DNA of 64,000 nt from contig JAUQQQ010000004.1 in the NCBI GenBank assembly GCA_030549815.1, forward strand, positions 84,138 to 148,137, written 5' to 3'. The notes under the pieces were generated by a model. That model did no database searches. It was not told the DNA's origin and was given only the letters and a program-made list of their open reading frames with translations. This document shows positions 27,516-36,544 of the stretch, piece by piece. Source of the DNA: a bacterium. Lineage in GTDB: Bacteria; DRYD01. Position 1 is the first letter of the stretch. Each line of letters begins with the position of its first letter. The translations under genes and the position numbers were made by a program.

Positions 27516-28642
27516 AAATCATAAACTATCGAGCAGAAAGAAACTAATGAGTTAGTTGGTTTCTCAAAATACTTTTGGTAATCTAATAACTTTGCATCAA
27601 TCCTTTCTTTCTTTAGAAAATTAATAGTTTTAAGAAAAAGATAATTAGTTAAAATTCCATCTATCCTTGTTTTGTTTTCATTATTTAAAAGAAATTCAAA
27701 AGCTCCTTCAGCGTCTGCACTTAATAGAAAATTAATATATTCTTTATCAACTTCCTCAGGATCCTCCAATTTTTCATCACCAAATTTATTACCAACATGA
27801 CTTAAATCTATACTTGAGATAAAGACAGAATCAGGAAAATTGTTAGCTATAAAATAGGCAAACTCTTCTATTCTTTTTTTAGACTCTTTCAGATTATCCG
27901 ACATACCAACCAGAATAGCAACAACCCTTGCTTTTTCCATTAACCTTTTGACATAAGGTAAATGAAAAGCAATCGAATGTTCTTTTCTATAGGAAAGTAA
28001 ATTAGAATACATATCTAAACTGAATTTTTCGGTAATTTTAACTACCGCCTCCTTATCAGTATACACAAAACCAAACGGTGTTTCCCAATCTAAAGGACAA
28101 ACAGAAAAAAGCCCCTCATGAAAATAATGAGAAACCCCAAAAATAAAAACTCTCTTCCTGTCACTCCTTAGAGTATCATAAGCCTTTACATAACTATTAA
28201 TTCCAACTCTTAAGTCTATGTGAGGAACAATAGCAGCATCAAAATTTCCACCAGAAACTTCATCTATCCTAAGAAAACGAATAAAATCTTGCAAATCAAT
28301 ACCATCATTTGAAAAATATGAACTTATGTAACCTTGCTTTTTCAGCTCTTCTATCTTACGCCCTTTGATTATCTTTAAATTTTCATCTAAAAATAATCCA
28401 TTTTTTTCAAAAAATTCAATAATTTCTTTGAATTGTTCTTCCGTTATAAAAATTCCTATCCTTTTGATAAATTCACTCCTAACTTCTTCATCACTTCTAT
28501 TTCCATCAAACAAAAACATTAATAATAAAGTCATTTTATTAACAATAAAATCATCACAAATACCAATAGGATCGCTTACAACAAAAAGATCATCATACAA
28601 AGGCTTTATATCCAAATACCTAACAACTTTCTTCATTTCCAT
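27512..28642 (-). CDS. Memo-family protein (AmmeMemoRadiSam system protein B)
   Basis: A 376-residue protein. Residues 130-376 are the Memo fold (related to extradiol dioxygenases): AAIVPHIDLRVG with a metal-ligand His, FIFGVSHYFHEG, PLDWETPFG, EHSIAFHLPYVKRLM and SSIDLSHVGNKFGDE. The first 125 residues form a separate small domain (RYLDIKPLYDDLFVVSDPIG, then acidic helices) resembling the winged-helix lead found in many bacterial members. The family normally accompanies an AMMECR1 protein and a radical-SAM enzyme; neither is visible here. It overlaps both neighbours and lies upstream of the pilus alignment genes. Function is unknown in bacteria. Confidence 0.85.
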   Translation of the reverse strand: MEMKKVVRYLDIKPLYDDLFVVSDPIGICDDFIVNKMTLLLMFLFDGNRSDEEVRSEFIKRIGIFITEEQFKEIIEFFEKNGLFLDENLKIIKGRKIEELKKQGYISSYFSNDGIDLQDFIRFLRIDEVSGGNFDAAIVPHIDLRVGINSYVKAYDTLRSDRKRVFIFGVSHYFHEGLFSVCPLDWETPFGFVYTDKEAVVKITEKFSLDMYSNLLSYRKEHSIAFHLPYVKRLMEKARVVAILVGMSDNLKESKKRIEEFAYFIANNFPDSVFISSIDLSHVGNKFGDEKLEDPEEVDKEYINFLLSADAEGAFEFLLNNENKTRIDGILTNYLFLKTINFLKKERIDAKLLDYQKYFEKPTNSLVSFCSIVYDL

Positions 28643-29979
28643 ATATCCTGATAATTTATATCAGTGTAATTCAATTTTATTTGATCAGTTATAACAAAAT
28701 TATCAGGAGAAATAGACTCACTTTTTAATTCAACAGGATAACTTTCTATATTCGGGTACTTTGCAACCTTCAGATAATACTTTTCAACTCTTAAATTCTG
28801 AACATTCTTTGAAATCTTCTTATAATCTTGCAAAAGATAATCAAAAATATTCTTGCTGGAAAATATAGAAATATCATCAAGAGTGTTAAGATTGAAAATA
28901 TTAACAGCAAACAGATTTTCTTTTAGAGGGAAAAATCCTGAAACCTTCGAATCTATTCCAAATAAATCATTGATTACATAAGTAGCTTTCAGAGCAAGAT
29001 TATAATCAAGAATAGCAACAGCAAGCGCAGGTTTTTTGTCGATCATTGTACTAAAGAAAACAAAAATGTTATCATCATACTGGTAAGAAGAAAGATAAAA
29101 ATCATCCTCTAAAGTCCCAAAAGCAAAACTCCTAACATAATTCAAATTAGATTTTTTAAATGAAGAAATTAAAATATTACTTTTATCCTGAGGTTTAAAA
29201 GAACGAGTATTAAAGATGAAATAAAAATTATCTTTAGTTTGAATAATATCGGTTATTTCTTCATCAAAACCACCACCAAAAGCAAATGCCCGCGACACAT
29301 TAAAATTATCATCTACTACAGCTAACAAGCAATCCTTATTACCCGATAATTTTTGATAAGAAGAAACCAATAAGTATTTTGAAGGAGAAATTTCAATTAA
29401 ATCAAAAGGAGTTTGATCAACAGATGACCCTACAACCCAGAAATTTGTTGGATAAAAATCAGGACCAAACTTGTATATTAAATTACTTTCAGCTCCAAAA
29501 CCAACACTCCTTGTAGATCCCAAAAAGTAAGTACCATTCCTAACACTAATAATCTTGGATGCTCTGTCATCCCTTGTTCCAGAAACAACGTAATATTTAA
29601 CCAAATTTAAATCCTTATCAAAAACGCCAACAAGGATATCATCCAAACTTTCCCTTCTGAAACTCCATGTATCACCAATACCGACAAAATAATTGTTTAC
29701 ATTATTAAAATCAACCAATTTATCACTAAAAGCTCCACTTAAAATAGAAAACTTCAAAATATCATGTTTAGAATTAGCTTTAAGAATAAACCAATCATCA
29801 CTTGTTTCAGTAAAACTCTTGGTATCCCCAACGATTAAAAATTCATCATCACCCAATCCCATTACCTTTTTTACTTTTTCTATCGACGGTGCATACATTA
29901 CTTTCATCTCAACCTGTGAAAATACTATAATAAACAAGGACATCAATAAAACTATAAATGCAATTATTAATTTTCTCAT
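28633..29979 (-). CDS. Secreted beta-propeller-like protein of unknown function
   Basis: A 448-residue exported protein with signal peptide MRKLIIAFIVLLMSLFIIVFS (cleavage probably before QVE). The mature protein repeats a unit of roughly 50 residues in which a hydrophobic strand of the kind FLIVGDT or YFVGIGDT is followed by a Ser/Arg loop, then DWFILKAN, DILVGVFD or NILISSFK. The repeats suggest a six- to seven-bladed beta-propeller. About 70 C-terminal residues lie outside the repeats. AGGAGG precedes the ATG. It follows kamE by 2 nt and overlaps the Memo-like gene, heading the pilus-related part of the operon. No catalytic motif is apparent. Confidence 0.65.
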   Translation of the reverse strand: MRKLIIAFIVLLMSLFIIVFSQVEMKVMYAPSIEKVKKVMGLGDDEFLIVGDTKSFTETSDDWFILKANSKHDILKFSILSGAFSDKLVDFNNVNNYFVGIGDTWSFRRESLDDILVGVFDKDLNLVKYYVVSGTRDDRASKIISVRNGTYFLGSTRSVGFGAESNLIYKFGPDFYPTNFWVVGSSVDQTPFDLIEISPSKYLLVSSYQKLSGNKDCLLAVVDDNFNVSRAFAFGGGFDEEITDIIQTKDNFYFIFNTRSFKPQDKSNILISSFKKSNLNYVRSFAFGTLEDDFYLSSYQYDDNIFVFFSTMIDKKPALAVAILDYNLALKATYVINDLFGIDSKVSGFFPLKENLFAVNIFNLNTLDDISIFSSKNIFDYLLQDYKKISKNVQNLRVEKYYLKVAKYPNIESYPVELKSESISPDNFVITDQIKLNYTDINYQDIWK

Positions 29980-29981
29980 CC

Positions 29982-30752
29982 TTACACCTCCTTCTTTCTT
30001 TTTACATAATTTTGTATGATGAATGAAGCAACATCAGAGGGAGTAGTTCCTGGCCCAAAACCAGCATCATACCCCAATTCCTTAGCTACTTTATGATCTA
30101 TTCTACTACCACCACAAATCAAAATAACATCATCCCTTAAACCTTCTGCCTCCAATAAATCAACCAATTCCGTTAAATTTTTCAAATGCATATTTCTTTG
30201 GGTTATAGTTTGAGATACTAAAATTACTTCAGCTTTCAGTTCTTTAATTTTTTCAACCAATAAACTGGGCATTACCTGAGGCCCAAGATTATAAACCTTA
30301 AAACATTTATAAGCTTCCAATCCTTTCTCTCCTTTAAATCCCTTAACATTGAGAATACTATCCAACCCTACGGTATGGCTATCTGTTCCGATTGTAGCCC
30401 CTACAATTACTATTTTTTCTATCCCATGCTCCTTAGCGTATCTTTCAACTTCCTCTTTTGACATCTTTTCATATTCTGGAATAATCGGTTTTACTTGTTC
30501 CAAATCAACCTCATGAATAACAGAGCCATACACAACAAAAAAATAGAAATTTTCTATAGGCTCTTCAACAGTAGCGATTTTGACATCTTTAATTCCCATT
30601 TTCGATACCAAAACTTTAGCCGATTCTATAGCTACATACTTATCAGTAGCAGGTAGTGTAAAACTTAACTGAACTATACCATCATTAAAACTATCACCAT
30701 AAGGTTTAACAAATCGTGTTTTTTCAAACAATTGATCTTTTAACTTCTTCAT
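29982..30752 (-). CDS. kamE: Lysine 5,6-aminomutase beta subunit (B12-binding)
   Basis: A 256-residue protein matching KamE closely, the cobalamin- and PLP-binding subunit of lysine 5,6-aminomutase, which shifts the terminal amino group of lysine in lysine fermentation. Seen are VQLSFTLP, FFVVYG, and the B12 motif GTDSHTVG whose His126 should coordinate cobalt. Lys137, 11 residues after that His, matches the spacing known for the PLP Schiff-base lysine. LVSQTITQRN, LLEAEGLRDDVILICGG and GFGPGTTPSDVASF follow. Start taken at ATG 30752; a TTG seven codons upstream is possible. The alpha subunit kamD is not in the window. It overlaps the acs gene upstream by 29 nt. Confidence 0.9.
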   Translation of the reverse strand: MKKLKDQLFEKTRFVKPYGDSFNDGIVQLSFTLPATDKYVAIESAKVLVSKMGIKDVKIATVEEPIENFYFFVVYGSVIHEVDLEQVKPIIPEYEKMSKEEVERYAKEHGIEKIVIVGATIGTDSHTVGLDSILNVKGFKGEKGLEAYKCFKVYNLGPQVMPSLLVEKIKELKAEVILVSQTITQRNMHLKNLTELVDLLEAEGLRDDVILICGGSRIDHKVAKELGYDAGFGPGTTPSDVASFIIQNYVKRKKEV

Positions 30753-32601
30753 AGGCTTTCTTAACCTCTTCAACAGATGCTTCTTCTTCTAAAGTAGTTA
30801 TATCTCCCAATTCTTTACCCAAAACAACAGCTTTTAATAACCTTCTCATAATTTTTCCGGATCGAGTTTTTGGTAATTTATCGACAAAAAATATCGAAGA
30901 GAAAACCACGACAGGCCCAATTATTTCTCTTACTTTACCGATTATCTTTTGTTTTAATTCTTCATTTACACTTACACCTTGTTTGAGTGTAACAAAAGCA
31001 GCAACAACTTCTCCTCTAACTTCATCAGGTACCCCAACAACAGCAGCTTCAGCAACAAAATCATTTTCCAATATAGCACTCTCAACTTCAAAAGTCCCTA
31101 TCCTATGTCCCGCTATCTTTATAACTTCGTCAGCTCTACCTAACAATTGAAAATATCCATCCTCAGTTCTAATAGCATAATCTCCTGGATAATACATCTT
31201 TTCAAATTTAGACCAATAGACTTCTTTATATTTTTCATCATCATTCAATATTCCCATCATCATTCCAGGCCAAGGACTCTTAACAACTATATACCCCTTC
31301 GTATTGGGTGGCAAACTATTTCCTTGCTCATCAACAACATCTACCAAAACACCAGGTAGAGGCAAAGAAGCAAATCCTGGCTTTAACGGTAATATTCCGA
31401 TAAACGGTGCAATCATAAAACCACCTGTTTCAGTTTGCCACCAAGTATCTATTATAGGACATTTACTTCTTCCAATATTAACATAAAACCATTCCCAAAC
31501 CTCAGGATTGATAGGCTCACCAACAGATCCCAACATCCTTAATGAGCTTAAATCATGATCAAGAACATACTTTAAATCATACTTCATAAACATCCTTAAT
31601 GCAGTAGGCGAAGTATAGAACTCTGTTATTTTATACTTTTCTATCAAGCTCCACCATTTGGAAGGGTCAGGATAATCCGGAGCACCTTCATATATAAAAC
31701 TCGTAATCCCCAAAGCCAAAGGAGCATAAACAACATAACTATGTCCTGTTATCCAACCAATATCAGCCGTGCACCACCATATGCTATCATTATCAACGTT
31801 AAAAGCCCACCTCAACGTGCTTGCAACATAAACCAAATATCCACCTGTTGAGTGAACTATACCTTTTGGTTTGCCAGTAGTCCCTGAAGTATATAAAACA
31901 AAAAGAGGATGAGTTGATTCAACAGGAACAGGTGGAACATAAACAAACTCCTTATAAGTCGGCCATTTTACATACTTCCCTTCTTCCTTAAAATCCCCGC
32001 TTCTATCAAGAACTACTATATTTTGAATACTATCAACATTTATTTCCTTAATAACTGACAATAAATCAACTTTTTTTCCTCTCCTATAAGTATGGGTAGC
32101 AGTGATTATAAACTTAGCTTTACTATCCTCAATTCTACCAAGGATAGCATTTTTAGAGAATCCGGAGAACACAACGTTATGAATAGCACCTAATCTTACA
32201 ACAGAAAGCATAGCAACTATAGCATCAATAACTAAAGGCATGTAAATTAAAACAACATCGCCCTTCTTTACTCCCAAATCCTGCAAAAATTTACTGAAAT
32301 AATTTACCCTGTTATACAATTCATAATAGCTAACAGTTTCTCTTTCACCCAATTCGTTTTCCCAATAAAATGCCACCTTATCTTTCCTGTAGGTTTCTAA
32401 ATGTTGATCCAAACACACATAAGAAGCATTTAATAAACCTCCAACAAACCATTTATAAAAAGGATGATTATCTTCCAAAACTTTATCCCATCTTCTAAAC
32501 CATGGGATTATATTCGCTTGATAAGCCCAAAAATCTTCTAAATTATTTATGCTGTAGTTATAAAATTCTATATATCTATTAACATAAGGGTAATAATACA
32601 T
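30724..32601 (-). CDS. acsA: Acetyl-CoA synthetase
   Basis: A 625-residue AMP-forming acetyl-CoA synthetase (acetate + CoA + ATP to acetyl-CoA). Adenylate-forming motifs are clear: YTSGTTGKPKGIVHSTGGY, the WWQTETGG acyl-adenylate site, the hinge and Gly loop around YYPGDYAIRTEDGYFQLLGRADEVIKIAGHRIGT, and the C-terminal PKTRSGKIMRR whose Lys is the catalytic and acetylation-regulated residue. Slightly shorter than typical Acs. The ATG has no clear ribosome-binding site; the region just before it holds two palindromes (32614-32665). It overlaps kamE downstream, tying acetate activation to amino-acid catabolism (inference). Confidence 0.94.
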   Translation of the reverse strand: MYYYPYVNRYIEFYNYSINNLEDFWAYQANIIPWFRRWDKVLEDNHPFYKWFVGGLLNASYVCLDQHLETYRKDKVAFYWENELGERETVSYYELYNRVNYFSKFLQDLGVKKGDVVLIYMPLVIDAIVAMLSVVRLGAIHNVVFSGFSKNAILGRIEDSKAKFIITATHTYRRGKKVDLLSVIKEINVDSIQNIVVLDRSGDFKEEGKYVKWPTYKEFVYVPPVPVESTHPLFVLYTSGTTGKPKGIVHSTGGYLVYVASTLRWAFNVDNDSIWWCTADIGWITGHSYVVYAPLALGITSFIYEGAPDYPDPSKWWSLIEKYKITEFYTSPTALRMFMKYDLKYVLDHDLSSLRMLGSVGEPINPEVWEWFYVNIGRSKCPIIDTWWQTETGGFMIAPFIGILPLKPGFASLPLPGVLVDVVDEQGNSLPPNTKGYIVVKSPWPGMMMGILNDDEKYKEVYWSKFEKMYYPGDYAIRTEDGYFQLLGRADEVIKIAGHRIGTFEVESAILENDFVAEAAVVGVPDEVRGEVVAAFVTLKQGVSVNEELKQKIIGKVREIIGPVVVFSSIFFVDKLPKTRSGKIMRRLLKAVVLGKELGDITTLEEEASVEEVKKAYEEVKRSIV

Positions 32602-32613
32602 GTTTTTTTACCA

Positions 32614-32665
32614 ACAAGCGATTGCTTGTCCCGGGTTATTTATATTCTGCCATCCCGAGAGGCAG
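32614..32665. repeat. Palindromic spacer between the stomatin-like gene and acs
   Basis: Three GC-rich palindromes in an AT-rich genome, packed into the 67-bp spacer: ACAAGC-GATT-GCTTGT (32614-32629), CCCGGG (32630-32635), and CTGCC-atcccgaga-GGCAG (32647-32665). The last is followed on the plus strand by five T, so it would look like a terminator for antisense transcription; on the minus strand, where both genes lie, no T run follows. The first hairpin sits 13 nt before the acs ATG and could modulate its translation. It may instead be a mobile palindromic repeat. Confidence 0.65.
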
Positions 32666-32668
32666 TTT

Positions 32669-33466
32669 TTATTCATTCTTTTTTTCTCCATTAATATTTT
32701 TAGCAAAGAAAGCAAAAAGTTCAGTAGGTAACGGTATAACCATATTGGATCCCTTAGAAGCGATATCAGAAAGTAATTGGAAAAATCGTAATTGTAAAGC
32801 GACAGGTTGGGAAGATATTAAATTAGCAGCTTCGACCAATTTCTGGGCTGCTTGGAATTCCGCTTCAGCACTTATTATCTTTGCTCTTCTTTCTCTTTCT
32901 GCTTCAGCTTGCTTTGCCATAGCTTTTTGCAAAGTCTCAGGCAATTCTATATCCTTTATCTCAACCAAAGTAATCTTTACTCCCCATCTCTGGGTATTCT
33001 CATCAACTATTTCTCTTATTTTTTCATTAATTCTTTCTCTTTGTTGCAATATTTCGTCCAATTCAGATTGCCCAACAACATTTCTTAGAGTAGTTTGTGC
33101 TATTTGGAAAATGGATGCGGCATAGTCCTGGTTTTGTAAAACTGCTTTATCAGGATGGACGACTTGAAAATAAACAACCGCACTAACCTTTATAGTTATG
33201 TTATCAGCAGTTATTACTTCTTGAGAAGGTAAGTTCATAGGGGTTTCTCGTGTATCAACAATTATCATTTTATCGATAAAAGGTATCAATATAATTAGTC
33301 CAGGTCCCTCAACGTGCCCCACATACCTACCTAATCTCAATCTTATCCCTCTCTCATACTGATTTACTATCTTAATTATTGACAATACAACTGGTAAAAC
33401 AAAACTTATTATGAATATGATACCAATAACTAAAAATCCCAAAGATCCAATACATGCTTCAGTCAT
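32669..33466 (-). CDS. SPFH/stomatin-like membrane protein (slipin)
   Basis: A 265-residue band-7 protein: an N-terminal membrane hairpin (FLVIGIIFIISFVLPVVLSI), then the SPFH domain (YERGIRLRLGRYVGHVEGPGL; IIVDTRETPMNLPSQEVITADN; KVSAVVYFQVVHPDKAV) and a C-terminal coiled coil rich in Ala/Glu (MAKQAEAERERRAKIISAEAE). Such proteins oligomerise in the membrane and organise proteases and microdomains. The usual NfeD/STOPP partner is not adjacent. I start at ATG 33466 (upstream TTG and GTG are also in frame), overlapping the PEGA gene by 8 nt. Confidence 0.92.
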   Translation of the reverse strand: MTEACIGSLGFLVIGIIFIISFVLPVVLSIIKIVNQYERGIRLRLGRYVGHVEGPGLIILIPFIDKMIIVDTRETPMNLPSQEVITADNITIKVSAVVYFQVVHPDKAVLQNQDYAASIFQIAQTTLRNVVGQSELDEILQQRERINEKIREIVDENTQRWGVKITLVEIKDIELPETLQKAMAKQAEAERERRAKIISAEAEFQAAQKLVEAANLISSQPVALQLRFFQLLSDIASKGSNMVIPLPTELFAFFAKNINGEKKNE

Positions 33467-34358
33467 TATCTTCACCAACCTTATAAGGTTTATTCAAATC
33501 TAAGTCAAAAAAGAAAATTGCTTTTCTATAGTAATATATAGAGTTATCATAATCCCCTTTTTGCTCGTATATCCTTGCTATTCTTATATAGTTTTCCAAA
33601 GTTGGATATTTTATAATATCTTTTTTTAGCCTTTCAAGTTCATTTTGACTAATCTTTGTTGAGTTAAGTATATCTTGAGTTTTAGGATACAATATTTTAA
33701 GACATTCTTTATAACAAGCAATAGCAAGATTCTTTTTGTTAAGAGTATTCCTTACTTCCCCTAAAATATACCATGTAGATACACTTCTGGAATTGTAACT
33801 TATGTAATTAAGCAAATTACTTTCTGCCGATTCAAAATTTTTAAGTAAAAAATCGATGTAGCCTGCATAAAAATAAGCTTCGGGTATCACTTTTCCATAA
33901 GATTTAGTTGAAAGAATATAATAATCCCTTGCTTTCTCTAATTCATTCAAATTATGGTAATATTGAGCAGCTTTATAAGCTCCTTTGCTTGTTAAATTTA
34001 ATTTAACATTATATTCGTACCTGTGTTTTGCAAAAGCAATTAATGTTATGTATTCAGGAACGTAATTTTCATCTACAGCAATTCTAATCCTGTGTTGTCC
34101 AGGCGGAATTTCTATTCTCAAAGGAGTGTTACCTTTAAAAACGTTATTAATATAAACAGAAGCAGCAGATGGGTCGCTTGATATAATCAAAGTTGCACTT
34201 AAATCTTCATCATTAGAAAAACTAATAAACAAAGAAGCACTAATAAACAAGACTAGTGCTAATAATAAATTTATTCTTGTTCCAATTACCAAGGGCATTC
34301 TCTTTTTAATTAATTCAAAAGCTTTGAATATAATAAATTTTTGATTCCTTATTTTCAT
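33459..34358 (-). CDS. PEGA-domain and TPR membrane-anchored protein
   Basis: A 299-residue protein with one N-terminal transmembrane segment or uncleaved signal (about residues 28-47). A PEGA beta-sandwich follows (ATLIISSDPSAASVYINNVFKGNTPLRIEIPPGQHRIRI, about 54-120), then a series of TPR-type helices (KAAQYYHNLNELEKARDYYIL; PEAYFYAGYIDFLLKNFESAES; YIRIARIYEQKGDYDNSIYYYRKAI). PEGA domains are found in surface or cell-wall-associated proteins; with TPRs they suggest a periplasmic scaffold. No good ribosome-binding site precedes the ATG, and a second ATG at codon 21 cannot be excluded. A 90-bp spacer separates it from the foldase gene. Confidence 0.78.
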   Translation of the reverse strand: MKIRNQKFIIFKAFELIKKRMPLVIGTRINLLLALVLFISASLFISFSNDEDLSATLIISSDPSAASVYINNVFKGNTPLRIEIPPGQHRIRIAVDENYVPEYITLIAFAKHRYEYNVKLNLTSKGAYKAAQYYHNLNELEKARDYYILSTKSYGKVIPEAYFYAGYIDFLLKNFESAESNLLNYISYNSRSVSTWYILGEVRNTLNKKNLAIACYKECLKILYPKTQDILNSTKISQNELERLKKDIIKYPTLENYIRIARIYEQKGDYDNSIYYYRKAIFFFDLDLNKPYKVGEDND

Positions 34359-34448
34359 GTGTATATCTTAATTTTTGTATGGACACTTGTAGCTTGTTTT
34401 CTTCTTATCATTCCCAACAAAGGCTTGTTTCTACTAGAGAACAAAATA

Positions 34449-35342
34449 CTATTTTTTTTCCTCCTGTCCGTAATGTATTTTAATATTAGCATTTTTTCTT
34501 AACTTTTGAATATATTCTTGGACCTTCTGTTGTGCCAATAATTCCTGGATTTTAGGCTTAACCTCTTCATAAGTACTTAAAACATTATGGTACTTAACTA
34601 TATAATACAGTTTTTGTTTATTATAATCAACCTCGATAGGTCCTACAATTTTTCCCTTCTGTGGATTTTTAAATATTGCGTCTTCTAATGTTTTAAAAGT
34701 AGGTGAATTTCTGGAAATATCGTACCTCGCAAGATATCCCACATATCCTTTTGTATCTTTACTTATAGGGTCTTGAGAATAGGTTTCAGCAAGTTTGGTA
34801 AAATCTCCACCATTTTTCAAACTTTTAACAATAGAATCTGCAAGGTTCTTATCAGGAACCATGATAAACGATACCTCAACTAATGGTAATCCCTGCTTAT
34901 TATTTTCATAAAAAACTTTTATTTCATCCTCAGATAATTCGGATATTATGAGCTTCCTTAACAATAAGTCCATTTTTAATTTTTGTTTATAATCATCAAA
35001 GGAGACCCCTCTATTTTTCAATTGCTCTTTAAGTTTATCCATTCCTCCCATGCTAAGAGCAACTTTTTCTAATTCTTGATTTATCTCCTGATCACTAACA
35101 TTTATATTTTTCTTTTTTGCTTCCAATAGTATTAGTTTTTCAGTTATTAAATCTTGCAAAACTTCCATTCCATATCGATTATTTAGTTCCTTATTAAGTT
35201 CATCTTGAGTTATTTTTTCATTTTCTACTTCTGCAACAACTTTAGAATCACTTTTATTACAACCATAGATATTTAAAACTATTATGGAAATAACAAAAAT
35301 TAACGCCACTATTAAAAAATTTTTATTGATATTTTTATACAT
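34449..35342 (-). CDS. SurA/PrsA-like peptidyl-prolyl isomerase, probable lipoprotein
   Basis: A 297-residue periplasmic foldase. The N-terminal signal ends in NIYGC, a plausible lipobox, so the protein is probably lipid-anchored at about Cys28. A SurA-N/trigger-like helical domain (about 40-150: EVENEKITQDELNKEL, RGVSFDDYKQKLKMDLLLRKL) precedes a parvulin rotamase domain (EVSFIMVPDKNLADSIVKSLKNGGDF, LAETYSQDP, GYVGYL, about 155-255). It assists folding of exported or outer-membrane proteins. AGGAGG precedes the ATG at 6 nt. It lies 10 nt after rplS, an odd but common kind of mixed operon. Confidence 0.86.
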   Translation of the reverse strand: MYKNINKNFLIVALIFVISIIVLNIYGCNKSDSKVVAEVENEKITQDELNKELNNRYGMEVLQDLITEKLILLEAKKKNINVSDQEINQELEKVALSMGGMDKLKEQLKNRGVSFDDYKQKLKMDLLLRKLIISELSEDEIKVFYENNKQGLPLVEVSFIMVPDKNLADSIVKSLKNGGDFTKLAETYSQDPISKDTKGYVGYLARYDISRNSPTFKTLEDAIFKNPQKGKIVGPIEVDYNKQKLYYIVKYHNVLSTYEEVKPKIQELLAQQKVQEYIQKLRKNANIKIHYGQEEKK

Positions 35343-35352
35343 TTTAACCTCC

Positions 35353-35709
35353 TTATTCTGGCCTCAAATAGGTAAGTTTCTTCCTTCTTGGTTTCTTAAG
35401 AGGATTTCTAACAAGTTCAACTTTTTCTACATTAGGGCTATTAATCCTAAATGTTTTTTCAACCCCAACTCCTTGGACTTCTTTTCTTACGGTAAAGAAC
35501 CTGTTATAGATCGGCCCATGGATTTCAATAACAACACCTTCAAAAACCTGAACCCTACTCTTATCACCTTCAACTATTCTTTGATGTACTTTTACAATAT
35601 CTCCAACCTTAAAGTTTAATTCCTTTTTTGAAGGCAAGTATTTTTCATGTATTTCTCTAAGTAATTTATCAGGACTTTTAACAACTTTCAGTATTCTCAT
35701 TCTTTTCAT
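35353..35709 (-). CDS. rplS: 50S ribosomal protein L19
   Basis: Ribosomal protein L19 (118 residues), which sits at the 30S-50S interface. Family pattern: FKVGDIVKVHQRIVEGDKSRVQVFEGVVIEI, FTVRKEVQGVGVEKTFRINSPNVEKVELV, ending KPRRKKLTYLRP. AAGGTGG precedes the ATG. The usual partners rpsP, rimM and trmD are not adjacent; it lies between mlaE and the SurA-like gene, with an 82-bp spacer upstream that might hold a promoter, though none was clear. Confidence 0.95.
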   Translation of the reverse strand: MKRMRILKVVKSPDKLLREIHEKYLPSKKELNFKVGDIVKVHQRIVEGDKSRVQVFEGVVIEIHGPIYNRFFTVRKEVQGVGVEKTFRINSPNVEKVELVRNPLKKPRRKKLTYLRPE

Positions 35710-35791
35710 AATATCACCACCTTATTTTATAAACTTCCACATAAACGCCTAACTGTCCTCCAATTTTTCACCATAATTTTTTTTGAATATT

Positions 35792-36544
35792 TTAATGAGC
35801 AAAAAGGAGGTAAGAAAGGAGAAAATTAAGGATAAAGACAAATATGATGGATTTCATTACAGCATTGGTTACTGCTATACCAACCCCCGCACTGTTTTTA
35901 GGACAATTAAAAGCTTCAACAACAGAAACCAAAACTATAACAACAGCAAAAACTATACTTTTAATTATACCCCCTGTTAAATCACTCAATTCCAGAAATC
36001 TTTCAATCGAATTAGCATAAGTTGAATAACTAATGTTTGCATATATTTTAGCCATAACAGCACCACCAAAAGTGCCAGAAATAATAGAAAAGATCGTTAT
36101 AATGGGCTCAGTAATTATCAGAGAAATGAGACGAGGAGTAACTAAATATTCATATATATTAACTCCCATACTTCTCAACGCATCTATCTGGTCAGTTATT
36201 TTCATCGTTGATATTTCAGCAGCGATAGAAGAACCCGACCTACCGATTAAGACTATAGCAGTAAGCATGGGTCCAAATTCCCTTGCCATAGCAATCGCAA
36301 CCCCGCCCCCAACCATATCAGCAACACCATACCTTACCGCCTCTTTAGATAATTCTAACGAAATCACCATACCTGTAAAAGTTATTGTCAAAACAACGAT
36401 AAAAATAGAATTATAACCTAAATGCACAATCTGATAAGGTAAATCTTCCCAGTTAATCTTTAATCTGAAAATAGAATAAAAACTATTAAAGAAAACCAAA
36501 GCCAGACAACCAAAATAGTATACAAAGCTATTCAAGAGATTCAT
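35792..36544 (-). CDS. mlaE: MlaE-family lipid ABC transporter permease
   Basis: A 250-residue inner-membrane permease of the MlaE (DUF140) family, which with an MlaF ATPase and an MCE protein moves phospholipids between inner and outer membrane. Core motifs: TFTGMVISLELSKEAVRYG, the family block AREFGPMLTAIVLIGRSGSSIAAEISTMK, ITDQIDALRSMGVNIYEYLVTPRL, and a C-terminal half with NAVMKSIIFVFILNFLLSYL. It directly follows pncB (ATG adjacent to the stop). The MCE partner is encoded on the other strand at 41190-42644; no MlaF ATPase is in the window, so the system is scattered. Confidence 0.92.
   Translation of the reverse strand: MNLLNSFVYYFGCLALVFFNSFYSIFRLKINWEDLPYQIVHLGYNSIFIVVLTITFTGMVISLELSKEAVRYGVADMVGGGVAIAMAREFGPMLTAIVLIGRSGSSIAAEISTMKITDQIDALRSMGVNIYEYLVTPRLISLIITEPIITIFSIISGTFGGAVMAKIYANISYSTYANSIERFLELSDLTGGIIKSIVFAVVIVLVSVVEAFNCPKNSAGVGIAVTNAVMKSIIFVFILNFLLSYLLFAH

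Noticed and set aside
35783-35980. Plus-strand open frame opposite mlaE
   Set aside because: No ribosome-binding site or family pattern; it lies on the antisense strand of a well-supported gene.
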